This document shows positions 12,201 to 22,710 of a stretch of DNA of 64,000 nucleotides, in pieces (the first letter of the stretch is position 1; each line of letters opens with the position of its first letter). Source of the stretch: Chamaecyparis obtusa (lineage: Eukaryota > Streptophyta > Pinopsida > Cupressales > Cupressaceae); assembly GCA_027943335.1 (NCBI GenBank), contig BSBK01006432.1, positions 592,001-656,000 of the forward strand, read 5' to 3'. Position numbers and translations under genes: made by a program. The notes below the pieces were generated by a model. That model was not told the DNA's origin and made no database searches. It was given only the letters and a program-made list of their open reading frames with translations.

Positions 12201-12395
12201 CTCCCTGTATATCTCTACATCTCCTATTATCTCGTATTTGCAATGAGTGTAAGCCCTAATATCCTCTACGTGCAAGACATTGTATGGTGTTTGCAAGAAG
12301 GCTCCTTGAGGATCATCCTCACAAGACTTAAAGGGGTGTCTTTTAAACTTATATCTTGGCCTATCCACAACATCATATATCATAGGTGCATCCAT
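9206..12395 (-). pseudogene. ORF2 of element A-prime, relative of the element A ORF2
   Basis: Start ATG at 12395 (MDAPMIYD) and stop TAA at 9206-9208, about 1,060 codons, with in-frame stops and a frameshift near 9620. The longest open pieces are 10617-11522 and 9601-10053. It aligns by eye with 2771-6314 over most of its length: ILSRV near 12060, KMKERYIIP and ERYKDTFCFMVETN near 11490-11430 against KMRKRSRIP and DKYSNDICFLVDTN, GTYEEN against GTFEEA, then a Lys/Glu-rich disordered stretch and a C-terminal coiled coil. Identity is low, so the two copies diverged long before insertion while keeping length and order. This is consistent with past selection on the protein. Function unknown. Confidence 0.65.
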
Positions 12396-12694
12396 AGTTT
12401 CTTGTTTGAGTAAACGGTCTAAATACCTTTAACATGCTGAATTCAGGAATTCTACTTCGATCGATCACATAATGTAGCTGTCTGGTGATTTGATACTCTT
12501 CTTAACTCTTCTCTCCTTGGTCAGTGATCATAAAATGGTGAATACATGTGTTTATTTGAGGTCTTTTATTCATCACCAAGTGAGTAAATGCTCTTAACTC
12601 AATTAGCTCAACTTCGCATACTATCTAGTTAATCATAAATCTCGTGCTCATAGGATATGAATCTTCAAATGTTGTGATCACAGTTATAGACTCT
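12396..12694 (-). other. A-prime spacer upstream of ORF2, left part
   Basis: Noncoding. With 59241-59362 it forms the original ~420-bp gap between gag and ORF2, similar in size to the 580-bp gap in element A. It holds the Tat-B insertion point; ACTCT at 12690-12694 is one side of the probable target duplication. Confidence 0.5.
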
Positions 12695-14252
12695 TATATG
12701 CAAATAAGTTGTACTAATACTAGAAATGAAATATTAACTAGTCTAAGTTAATAAATCAAGCTAATGCAAACACAATGAAGATTACAATGAAATGAAACTA
12801 AAATAAAGATTTACCTTCACCTACCATGTAGCTTGTCTCCATTGCTCTCCTTGCCTTGATTTCTTGAAGATGGTGAGCTTTCAGATTTCCAAATGAAGCT
12901 CCTTCCCAACATGCTCTCAAAGTGTGGAGATTTATATGATTGTATGAAAAATAGCCTAAGCTTAATTATGCAAACTAATTGTAGGATTTGAGCAATATAA
13001 ATCCACAAAACCCGAAGATCACTTGCATACAAAAACTTGTTACAAAGAAGTAGAGACAAGAAGAGGGCAAGGGTTTGACTCAAAAATATGAAGAAGAAAA
13101 TATCTTCAATTAATGAATGAATTGAATGTACAATGGATCATCCTTATAAAGGAGATCAAAATCTTTGAAAGGAAAACCTAAAAAGCAAAAGTGCATGTAA
13201 TAATTAGTTAAATTATTACAAGACTAATGCATGCAAGTTTATGATTAAAACAACTAGTGCATAAGTTTAAATCAACTAGTGCATGTGTGTTTAAATATAA
13301 ACAACTAAAAATAGAAGTGTTGACATCTTAAGAAGAGAGTAAAGTTAATTAATATAATTAATACTTTACTCTAACACTAATTGATGAAATGCAAATGATA
13401 TGAGGATAACTTGGATGCTTGAATGCTCTTGATCTCTAGAATGCTTGATTGCTCGATTGCCTATTCACTATTAGCTATTAGCTCACAAAGGGAAAATGAA
13501 GCTCCTTTTATAGATTTTTGGAGGACCCAAGCCTAGGTGGCACAATCCTATGATGGAGATTGAAAGGTAGAAGATCGTAGGGCTAGAATTGACTTGGTTG
13601 AAGGAGTTGAGAGAAAGGGGGATGTAGTTGGAATGTGAGAGGAAGAATAGGGATGGTCTTCCTCTCACATTGACATGGAAGAGAAGAAGGTGGAAGGGAA
13701 AGACACATGTCAAGTGTCTCACAAAGACCATTGAGAGGAAGAGGGAATGACTTTTTCCTCATGAGGACTCTTTGTACAAGTGTCCCATGAGTCACCTTTG
13801 ACCCTTAGAGGTGGCTTGAGAAGCCCCTTAGGAATAGGGATTGTCTCTTGACTTGGTTCAGGAGAAGACATGTGGTCATGAGACCAAGTCTTATGAGGCC
13901 ACATAGACTTTAGGAATAGGACATGTGTGGGTGAGGATAATGATTAATAAATAATTAATAATAATTATTTATCTTAGCCAAAGTGATGTGTCAGGTGACT
14001 AGGTGGATGAGGTGGACTTAGTCATATTTAGTGAGTGTATAATTGATTAAATCACTTTTAATAGAACTATTTAGAAGACTTAGGATAGGAGAATAAACTA
14101 TAATGAATTTATCAAATAAATTGAATAATTTATCTGATAAATAGAAGAATAAATATTAATTAAATAATAAATATTTAATTAACTCATCAAGTCAATATTA
14201 ATTAAATAATAAATATTTAATTAATTAATGAAGTCACTTTTTAGTGTATACA
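12695..14252 (-). repeat. Tat-B 3' LTR
   Basis: 1,558 bp, matching 47214-48342. It contains a 402-bp segment (12982-13383) that the 5' LTR lacks, bounded by ACTAATTG at 12974-12981 and 13376-13383. A hairpin, AGAGTAAAG (13336) with CTTTACTCT (ending 13372), lies near the end of that segment. The right end (14150-14230) carries AT-rich short tandem duplications. Confidence 0.85.
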
Positions 14253-14270
14253 TTTTGCTCCTCTTTGAAA
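14253..14270 (-). other. Tat-B polypurine tract
   Basis: On the minus strand TTTCAAAGAGGAGCAAAA abuts the 3' LTR start TGTATACAC. Tat-D has the near-identical pair AAAGAGGGGCAAA and TGTATACACC at 57844-57866. Confidence 0.7.
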
Positions 14271-14359
14271 TCATGTGTTGGTCACATTGTTTCAAAGAAA
14301 AATTCCAGCATTTTTGCCCTTGCCCCAGACAATATCTCAGACGACCTATGCATGCCCCC

Positions 14360-14444
14360 TCGAGAGATTAATTTGACAAAACTTAATTTATTTGTGTTGA
14401 TTTATTTTTTTAATTTTTTTTATCCTTGATAATTAATCTCTCGA
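14360..14444. repeat. Perfect 14-bp inverted repeat upstream of the PMD promoter
   Basis: TCGAGAGATTAATT at 14360-14373 and its exact reverse complement at 14431-14444 are separated by a 57-bp T-rich loop. It could form a long hairpin or mark a promoter boundary. No flanking duplication was seen, so it is not called a MITE. Confidence 0.6.
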
Positions 14445-14502
14445 AAAGAAACAGGAGGAATATGGGTGAAAATAGTATGAATTGGAAAGAAATGGATAGG
14501 TA

Positions 14503-14570
14503 GGGTCCACACACCAAGCAAAATGGGTCCACAGGCTATATATAGAGCCAAGGGGTCCACACTAGACTCA
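14503..14570 (+). promoter_or_regulatory. Probable core promoter of the antisense PMD gene
   Basis: A good TATA box, CTATATATAG, lies at 14536-14545. GGGTCCACA occurs three times around it, at 14503, 14525 and 14553. GGGTCCAC is the complement of GTGGACCC and fits the consensus GTGGNCCC reported for class II TCP factors. The transcript would start near 14575. A possible splice donor (GCCG then GTAGGTGA) lies at about 14700-14710, before the PMD start at 15392. The TATA box and repeats are seen; factor and intron are inferred. Confidence 0.5.
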
Positions 14571-14825
14571 TTATGCACACTTGTCATTTGGAGATTGGAG
14601 CTAGAGAGAGAAGAGCAGAGCTGCCAATTTGTCATTCCCATTGTCCGATCACCGTTTCAAGAGAGTCAGACGCTTCCAGAGGCCACCCGATTCAGGAGAG
14701 CCGGTAGGTGACTCATCCTACTTTGTCAAGTTGTTGATTTTCTTATTGTGTAGTAGAATTTTAGGTTGTTTAGATTAGATTGAATCATAGATTTAGTTTA
14801 TAAATTTTTCAGTTCTAGGAGCACG

Positions 14826-15086
14826 AATGAATGCGCAGTTGCGGCAAATGAATGCACAACAATTGGTCACATTTGCGTAACAAAGGGCCAGTTCTGCGCA
14901 TACATGCATTACAGCTGTGCATTTGTGTATAGAAATTTTTTTGTCATGCATATGTAAAATAAAAGTGTGCATACATAGGTACGACGCATTTGTTTAGGGT
15001 CATTGTGCAAATGTTTAGGAAAACTGCACAAATGTGTAAATTTGCACAAGTAAAAAGGGGTTCAGCGCAAGCATTTTTCAGTGCTA
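14826..15086. repeat. Degenerate TGCGCA/TGCACA motif array in front of the PMD gene
   Basis: About a dozen copies of ATGCGCA, TGCACAACA, TTGCGTAACA, TGTGCATTTG and similar, spaced roughly 15-30 bp and in both orientations. The same motif family fills two arrays in the Tat-B leader at 45628-45762 and 46851-47132. The stretch has no open frame and lies between the PMD promoter and its ATG, so it would be in a leader or intron. Confidence 0.6.
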
Positions 15087-15391
15087 CACATTTGTTTTAG
15101 GTGATAGAATGTGGTCAAATTAGCAAGTCAATGAGGTCAAACTTGATATTAATTAGTTGATATGATCTGTCGGCACTGTATTTTGAATGATTTGTGTCAA
15201 GATATGTAACATTGTAGCATGGTCGCTAGTTAACCTTCCTCTTGACTTAAGATAATTGATAGAATTATTTGTTGGTACACATGATAAACATGTAGTCGAT
15301 TGATAAGATAGGGTAGATAGATAGATCAGGTTGAGAGAAATCAGATAGTTTGAGTTGTTGATTATGATAGGAGGATATCATAGACACTCTT

Positions 15392-15605
15392 ATGTCATGA
15401 GAGAGATATCCCATGACTCAGAATCTGAGACTGGCACTGTTAGAGACTGACAAGTTACTAATAGGAGCGACAGGTATGTACCATATCATCTATATGCCTG
15501 AGATTCGGGTGAATTTGAGCATGTTGAAAACACTGGCTAAGAGATGGCACTCGAAGATGAGTACCTTCCATCTCCCCATAGGAGAGATGATGATGACGTT
15601 AGAGG
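15392..15605 (+). pseudogene. Plant mobile domain (PMD) protein, N-terminal part
   Basis: This is the first ~71 codons of a PMD protein, the domain shared by MAIN/MAIL plant proteins and by some gypsy and Mutator elements. The probable start is ATG at 15392; TGA at 15398 (likely from CGA) interrupts, and the next in-frame ATG is at 15413. Family-typical stretches are PEIRVN, RWHSKMSTFHLP and GEMMMTLE. Copia-B has inserted after the Glu codon, and the frame resumes at 20759 after the duplicated AGAGG. Direction is opposite to Tat-B gag-pol. In the host element it may act as an accessory protein; PMD roles in elements are not settled. Confidence 0.75.
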
Positions 15606-16068
15606 TGTTAGCTTGTGGTGACTAATCAGGAAAGTACTATACACTTTTCATCTCGACCTCACTGGGGTTCAGGGTCAGGCTGGGCCTCAAGTGAGGGTTT
15701 GGGGGTGGTAGCCCCCAAGAGCGGCGGTTTGGGGGTGCAACCCCCGAGGCAAATTTTTTTGAGGCCGACTACTTTTTGGTTATTTGGGCTGACATGTTAT
15801 AATTCATTCTAACCCTAAAGTGGCAAAAATATTGTATAATATGGCTCAGGGTTAGGGATTTTTTGAATGTATGATTTTAGTACTTGCTGTAGAATTGAGC
15901 TGTAAGGGGTTACAAATTGTAATCAGGTTGTAATCACTGGATAATAATAATATTGGACTCATTGTTGGTGGATGTATCCTAGGGATTGGGTGAACCACGT
16001 TAAATCTCTATGTTATTGTGTTCTCTCTTGTTTGTTAATATTTGCATTTTTTGCTTATTATCCTAACA
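15606..16068 (+). repeat. Copia-B 5' LTR
   Basis: TGTTAGCTTGTGG to CCTAACA, 463 bp. It contains two ~29-bp GC-rich units (15691-15748) of a minisatellite that has three units in the 3' LTR. Confidence 0.95.
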
Positions 16069-16070
16069 AG

Positions 16071-16086
16071 TGGTATCAGAGTGAGG
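16071..16086 (+). other. Copia-B primer binding site
   Basis: TGGTATCAGAGTGAGG two bases after the LTR; initiator methionine tRNA type. Confidence 0.85.
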
Positions 16087-16166
16087 TTATTTCATTCGTT
16101 CTTTCATCTATTCTCTGAAGCAAGTCTCACGAGTTAGTGGGAGAGTCTCTTGGTTAAGTGGGAGAA

Positions 16167-16940
16167 ATGGTAGACGAGGGTAGGTTGAAGGTTGATAATT
16201 TTAACGGGCAGAACTTCCAGTTATGGAAGATGCAAATGGAGGACTATCTCTATCAGAAGGATCTATGGCGGCCATTAGAGGGAATAGCCAAAAAAGAGGC
16301 AGACATGTCTTAGGAAGATTGGGATATTTTGGATAGGAAGGCACTGGGGAGTATTCGTTTATGCCTGGCACAATCGGTGGCATTAAATATTACTAGAGCA
16401 ACAAAAGCTAAAGATTTGATGGACACCCTAGCGAAGTTGTATGAAAAGCCTTCAGCTTCAAATAAGGTATTTCTTATGAAGTGTTTATTTAATATGAAAA
16501 TGGTAGAAGATGGATCAGTCACTGATCATTTGAATGAGTTTAATACAGTTACAAGTCAGTTAACCTTAGTTAAAATTACTTTCGATGATGAGGTTAGGGC
16601 TCTCTTGATTTTGTGTTCTTTGCCAGAAAGATGGAATGGCTTGGTAATGACTGTTAGTAATTCTGTTTCTAGTTCAAAACCCTAAATTTTGATGATGTTG
16701 TTGGTGTTATATTGAGTGAGGAAATTCGTAGGAAAAGCTTAGGGGCATCCACATCGGGTAGTGTATTGAATGCATAAAGCAGAGGCAGAACAAGAGATAG
16801 AGGAAACAACTCTAGAAATCATGGAAAATTAAGAGGCAAATCAAAGGGAAAGAGGTCTAAATCCAAAGGGCCAAATGATTGCTGGTACTATGGAAAACTA
16901 GGACATAAGAAGAAGATTGTTGGTCTTGGAAGAAAGATCA
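16167..16940 (+). pseudogene. Copia-B Gag
   Basis: Starts MVDEGRLKVDNFNGQNF at 16167. The UBN2-type capsid region lies between about residues 10 and 170. A TAG stop sits at codon 49 (16311), also present in the sister copy. A one-base deletion near 16677 and another near 16912 shift the frame; the sister has an extra base at both sites. The zinc knuckle is damaged (CWYYGKLGHKKK, Cys to Tyr). Capsid assembly and RNA binding would be its role. Confidence 0.85.
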
Positions 16941-17460
16941 AGGAGACAAAAATGATGGAAACAGGGAGGCAAATGTGGTAAGTAACAAATTTGAAGAGGA
17001 TGCTTTGCTTTTATCTTTAGAAAATGTTGATGATTCATGGGTGTTAGATTCAAGGGCTTCATTTCATGCTACACCCCATAGAGGTTATTTTGTTGATTAT
17101 GTCCAAGGGGATTTTGGGCTAGTTTATTTGGGAGATAATGAACCCTATCAAATTGTTGGAAAAGGAAAAATCAAGATTAAGTTGCAGAATGGGAATCATT
17201 GGCTACTACAAGAGGTAAGACATGTTCCAAGGCTACGTAGAAATTTAATTTCAGCAGGGCAACTAGGTGATGAGGGTTGCACAGTTACTTTTAATGATAG
17301 AAATTGGAAGGTTTCAAAAGGTTCCTTAGTAGTAGCAAAAGGTGTGAAATTAGGCACCTTGTATCTTTGTATAGGTCATACTATTCCTTCTACTTTAATT
17401 GTTTTAGAAGAAAATGAATGTTCAGGAACAGTGGCTGTAGTTGAGCAAGAAGAACATTAG
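16941..17460 (+). pseudogene. Copia-B protease region
   Basis: Aspartic protease segment with the active-site motif changed from DSGAS to DSRAS (AGG at 17053; GGG in the sister copy at 63109). The frame ends at TAG 17458-17460, where the sister has CAG. Loss of the active-site Gly would inactivate the enzyme. Confidence 0.85.
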
Positions 17461-18627
17461 ACCGTTGCTGTAGATTCTGACATAGCACTGTGGCACAACA
17501 GACTCAGGCATATGAGTGAAAAAGGTATGAAATTACTTCATTCAAAGAAAGTTTTACCTGGTCTGAAATGTGTCAATATAGATTTCTGTGAAAGTTGTGT
17601 TTATGGAAAACAAAAGAGAGTTAGTTTTGTGAAGAATGGGAAGGAAAAAAAATATGAGAGATTGGAGCTTGTGCATACAAATGTATGGGGACTAGCTCAG
17701 GTATCTTCCCTTGGTGGCTCTCTATATTATGTTACATTTATAGATGATGCAACAAGAAAAGTATGGATTTATTTTCTTAGACAGAAATCTGATGTATTTC
17801 AAACTTTTAAGAAATGGAAATGCTTGGTTGAGAATGAGACTGGTAAAAAGTTAAAATGTCTCAGATCTGATAATGGTGGTGAGTATTGCATCATAGAATT
17901 TGAAGAATATTGTTCCTCTAATGGTATTCGTAGGCAGAAAAATGTACCAAGGACTCCACAATAAAATGGAGTGGCTGAACGCATGAACATGACAATAATG
18001 GAGCGTGCAAGGAGTATGAGGTTGCATGCTAGGCTACCCAAAAATATGTGGGCAGAGGCTATGAACACTGCTATTTATTTAATCAATAGAGGCCCCTCTA
18101 CTCCTTTGGATTGTGGTATTCCAGAGGAAGCATGGAGTGGTAAGAAGGTGAGTTATTCTTTTCTCAAAACCTTTGGTTGTGAAGCTTTTTCACTTATAGA
18201 TTCTAAAAATAGAACCAAGCTAGAAGCTAAGTCAAAGAAATGTGTATTTGTTGGATATGGCATTGATGAATTTGGTTATAGGCTTTGGGATTTTGAAAAT
18301 CATAAAATTGTAAGAAGCAGGGATGTCATATTCAATGAGAAAGTGTTGTACAAAGATTTGTTGCAGCAGCATGAGAAGAAAGAAAATGATTATGTAGTGC
18401 TGGATGATATTCCAAATGCTAATGTTCCAGTAGTTCCTTATGCTCCACAACAACAGCAACAACAAATACCACACACCCCAGTGAATGTTAGATGGTCAAC
18501 AAGGCTAAGTAGACCTCTAGATAGATTTTCACCTTCTTTGTATTCTATCTTATTAACTGATGCTGGTGAACCTGAATGTTATAATGAAGGTATGCAGGTG
18601 GATACAAAACTTTAGTGGGAGTCTGCA
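17461..18627 (+). pseudogene. Copia-B integrase
   Basis: Zinc-binding HHCC segment (LWHNRLRHMSEKG to CESCVYGK, 17490-17610) followed by the catalytic core. The first catalytic Asp is Asn (VHTNVWG, AAT at 17680; the sister has GAT). The second is kept (SDNGGEY, near 17865). A TAA splits the frame at 17962 before the third-acid region (VAERMNMTIMERARS). The C-terminal part includes a poly-Gln tract near 18450. Confidence 0.85.
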
Positions 18628-20121
18628 ATGACAGATGAAATGGACTCTTTGTTGAAAAATCAAACATGGGATTTATGTCAGTTACCTACAGGAAAATGGG
18701 CTTTGCAGAATAAATGGGTTTACAAGTTGAAAGAAGAAGATAGAGGTAAGAAAAGATTTAAAGCCAGATTGGTCGTAAAAGGATTTGCACAGAAACATGG
18801 TATTGATTTTGATGAGATTTTTTCTCCAGTTGTTAAAATGACTTCTATTCGTACTGTTTGAAGTATTGTGGCTACCAAAGATTTGTGTTTAGAGCAGCTT
18901 GATGTTAAAACAACCTTTCTTCATGGTGATTTGAATGAAGAAATTTATATGGTACAACCACAGGGATATGAGGTCAAGGGTAAGGAGAGTTTAGTGTGCA
19001 AATTGCAGAAAAGTTTATATGGCCTGAAGCAAGCACCTCGACAATGGTGTATTAAATTTGATACTTTTATGCATGAGAATGGATACACTTGATGTAATTC
19101 TGACCATTGTGTTTATTTCAAGAGGTTAAATAATGACAACTACATTATTCTATGTTTATATGTTGATGATATGCTTGTAGCTGGTTCTAACATGGATCAT
19201 ATTAAGGGGCTGAAACAACAATTAGCAAAATCTTTTGCTATGAAGGATTTGGGGGCAGCCAAGAAAATCCTTGGCATGAAAATTTGCAGAGATAGGAAGA
19301 ATAGAAAATTAACTCTATCTTAGGCTGATTATGTTGAGAAGGTGTTGCAGAGATTCTACATGAAGGATGCCAAAGCTATCACTACACCTTTGCCTGGTCA
19401 TTTGAAATTGACTAAAGAAATGTGTCCAAAGACACCAGAAGAAGAGGCAAGAATGTCCAAAATACCTTATGCTTCAGCTGTAGGGAGCTTAATGTATGCT
19501 ATGGTATGTACTAGGCCAGATATTGCACATGCAGTGGGAGTCGTTAGCCGGTACATGATTCACCCTGGGATTGAGCATTGGAATGCAGTCAAATGGATTC
19601 TCAGATATTTGAGAGGTACATCCAATAAGTGTTTACACTTTGGGGGCTCTTCTACTACTGTTCATGGCTATGTTGACTCAGATTTGGTAGGAGATATTGA
19701 TACCAGATAGAGTACTACAGGTTATGTATTTACTGTTGGTGGGACAGCAGTGAGTTGGATTTCTTGACTACAAAAGGTGGTTGCTTTATCCACTACAGAG
19801 GCAAAGTATGTTGCTGCTAGAGAGGTAGCCAAGGAGATGATATGGCTTCAATTCTTCATGGAAGAATTGGGACATCCACAAAAGGATAATTTTCTACATA
19901 CAAATAGCCAAAGTGCCATTCATCTTGCAAAGAATTCTTCTTTACACTCAAAGACAAAACACATACAGTTGTGGTACCATTTCATTCGGTGAGTTTTGGA
20001 TGATGGGAAGTTAAGGCTAGAAAAGATTCATACTGATGATAATATAGCAGATATGTTTACAAAGGTAGTAATAAGGGAGAAGTTGAACTCATGTTCAGCT
20101 TCAGTTGGTCTTCTAGATTGA
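18628..20121 (+). pseudogene. Copia-B reverse transcriptase and RNase H
   Basis: RT with the KARLVVKGF, SPVVKMTSIRT, EQLDVKT(T/A)FLHGDL and SLYGLKQAPRQW blocks. The catalytic YVDDMLVAG lies near 19155. The RNase H part has STTEAKYVAA near 19785 and ends VGLLD with TGA at 20119. Stops at 18859, 19090, 19321, 19708 and 19766 interrupt a single frame. All domain blocks are present, so the damage is by point change, not deletion. Confidence 0.9.
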
Positions 20122-20254
20122 ACAAAATAAAGGAATAGCTGAGTCCAAGGTGGTTTGATCCAGTGGGAGCCTCATATGGTAGTGGTATTGCTATAGGATC
20201 AGTCTCCAAGTGGGAGGTTTTTTTTTGTATAGTGTGGATACTGATCAGTCACCA

Positions 20255-20264
20255 AGTGGGAGAT
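20255..20264 (+). other. Copia-B polypurine tract
   Basis: AGTGGGAGAT directly before TGTTAG of the 3' LTR. Confidence 0.8.
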
Positions 20265-20757
20265 TGTTAGCTTGTGGTGACTAATCAAGAAAGTACTATA
20301 CACTTTTCCTCCTGACCTTGCCGAGGTTCGGGGCTGGGCGAGGCCCTGAGTGGGGGTTTGGGGGTGGCAGCCCCCAAGAGTGGGGGTTTGGGGGTTGTAG
20401 CCCCCAAGAGTGGGGGTTCGGGGGCACAGCCCCTGAGGTGATTTTTTTTGAGGCTGACTACTTTTCAGTTATTTGGGCTGACATGTTATAATTCATTCTA
20501 ACCCTAAAGTGGCAAAAATATTGTATAATATGGCTCAAGGTTAGGGATTTTTTGAATGTATGATTTTAGTACTTGTGGCAGAATTGAGCTGTAAGGGATT
20601 ATAGATTGTAATTAGGTTGTAATCACTGGATAATAATAATATTGGACTCGCTATTGGTGGATGTAGCCCAGGGATTGGGTGAACCACATTAAATCTTTGT
20701 GTTATTGTGTTCTCTCTTGTTTGTTAATATTTGCATTTTCTGCTTATTATCCTAACA
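20265..20757 (+). repeat. Copia-B 3' LTR with GC-rich minisatellite
   Basis: 493 bp. Three units of ~30 bp lie at 20348-20377, 20378-20407 and 20408-20436. Each has a GGGGG run and a CCCCC run that can pair (TTGGGGG with CCCCCAA), and the G runs could also form a quadruplex. The 5' LTR has two units and the sister LTR at 61723 none. Confidence 0.95.
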
Positions 20758-20762
20758 AGAGG

Positions 20763-22710
20763 CTGTATATCGCATCCTTCACTTGACTATCACTGGGGAG
20801 TTATTACAGTATGATCGACATGAGGGTCTGACTGAGTGTCAGGTAGTGTTTGGAGATGATGACATTGATGAGATGGATATCAGTTGGGAGGACATGGTTT
20901 ATTTTTATGAGCCACTTCCTGTTGTTTTGGCTAGAGCTATTGGAGGCCAAGTGTGTCCAGATCAGAGATCACAAGGTTTTGTAGTTGGTTGGGGCTGGAC
21001 TCTTCAAAGGATGATGGATGAGGGGACCTATTTTACTTGGGGGTGTGTCTTCTAGCCCATATGTATCATGATCTGCATCAGGTGGTATACCATAGAGGTG
21101 CATCTTTATCATCTGGCATCACTTTTCTCCATGTGTGGGCATGAGAGCATATTGTAGTCACACGACCAGAAGCTATGTGGTTTTGGGGCACTAGATAGCC
21201 CTATGTATTTCTATATGCATCCATCTAGACTCAGCATAAGGTGGGTCGGTTAGAGTTTTGGTGATACACTTTTGACACTATAGATTCTGTTATCTGGAGA
21301 CCCTACCTTGGGTGTGAACCATGGGAGGATGAGCATCAGCTCAGACACTATTTTGATTCCTGATGGTTGATAGGGAGGACACCTTACATTATTGAGAGAC
21401 AGTTGGTTAGCTGGGTCCTTCGACAGTTTGGTAGGATGCAGGGGATGCCATAGGGAGTGACAGAGTTTGTGCGCACTCACCAGGAGAGGCATGATTGGGG
21501 ACCAATGGCATCATTTGAGATTGCCAGGCAGGAGTTTTTAGACATGTCATTTCAGGCATGGTCCATGAGATAGGGGGTCGTAGACCCAAGTATGACTATT
21601 GATTATGAGAGACACATTAGGGAGCACCCATTCTTGAGGTTGACTGATCCGGCAGAGAGGCCACCAAAGAGGGATGCAGTTGAGAGATGCTGAGATAGGC
21701 GATGAGGCCAAGACAGGAGAGGCCATGGGAGGGGTAGAGGAGATGATGGAGGTGGCGGTGGTGATGGAGGAAATGGTGGTGATGGTGGTAGAGGAGATAG
21801 AGCTAGGCCTCAGATGAGAGGTAGAGGTGTATGACCACAGGAACTAATGCCACCTCCTCAGAGACAAAGATAGGGATAGGTACCAGCATAAGGTGCTAGA
21901 GGTGCCCCACTATAGATCTTAGCAGGTGTTGTGGGACAAATACTAGTAGCTGCCCCGATACAGGTAGATCCCGTAGTGCAGGCATAGGCTCCTGCACAGG
22001 ATGAGGGAGATATCATACTCAGCCAGCATGGAGTAGTACAGGGTGGATTTGTACAGGATGATGTACACGATGAGCATATGATCGATATTGAGGATGATGT
22101 ACAGATGTTAGATGTACAGGAAGAGTAGGATGATGTTGACATAGATGCATTGCTAGTTTGACTAGTAATGACATAGGTACAAGCAGACCATGTCCCCGAA
22201 CTAGAGAGATAGGTGGAGAGATTGGAGAGTGAGAATGTCATGATCAGGCATGAGCGAGACATCACCATAGAGTGACTAGGGGAGACTGAGGCTCTATTGG
22301 ATGAGCTACAGTGGACAAAGGAGTTAGGACCTCATGGAGATAGCTTATGGGTGATGGTACGGGCTGGTAGGGAGATCACCTACTGGAAGGATGCATACAG
22401 ACAAGCTATGCCAAGTGATCAGTGGATTGGGAGCTTCAGAGATAGCTCTTATGCAGTGAGGACAACTGTTTATCAGAGATAAGGACCAATAGGTAGTGGA
22501 GGAGGAGGGATATCATCATGACCACCTAGAGCACCTTCAGGTTCAAGGGATCCAATAGGACCTTCAGGCTCAGGGGATCCAGTGGCACCAGGACTCATTA
22601 CATCATGTAGACAGTGACAGACTGAGTCCGGAGGTAGTAGCTCTTATCCATATTGTATATACACTTGTATCATCATTGTATCAATATATTTCATTTTTTT
22701 TATGACTTGA
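20763..22710 (+). pseudogene. Plant mobile domain (PMD) protein, main and C-terminal part
   Basis: Continues the PMD frame after Copia-B with YRILHLTITGELLQYDRHEG. A frameshift near 21000-21020 moves it to another frame (LAHMYHDLHQVVYH), which runs through QFGRMQGMP, FVRTHQERHDWG and REHPFLRLTDP to a Gly/Arg-rich stretch (21715-21830), an acidic part and a coiled-coil end (MDELQWTKEL near 22297). About fifteen stops, mostly TAG or TGA at likely former CAG, TGG or CGA codons. A Pro/Ser/Gly repeat (GPSGSGDP) lies near 22550. The exact end is unclear. Confidence 0.7.

Larger units (their letters stand above)
15606..20757 (+). mobile_element. Copia-B: complete Tork-like Ty1/copia retrotransposon
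   Basis: 5,152 bp with LTRs of 463 and 493 bp, a perfect 5-bp duplication AGAGG (15601-15605 and 20758-20762), primer site, polypurine tract and gag-protease-integrase-RT-RNase H in copia order. Coding parts contain two single-base frameshifts and several stops, so it is dead. Motif wording (CWYCGKPGHKKKDCW-type knuckle, SPVVKMTSIRT, YVDDMLVAG) is close to the Tork/Tnt1 branch. A sister copy starts at 61723. Confidence 0.95.

Noticed and set aside
12982..13375. Helitron or hAT-type insertion in the Tat-B 3' LTR
   Set aside because: There is a hairpin near one end, but no TC start, no A|T target and no terminal inverted repeats. Deletion by ACTAATTG microhomology from the other LTR explains it.
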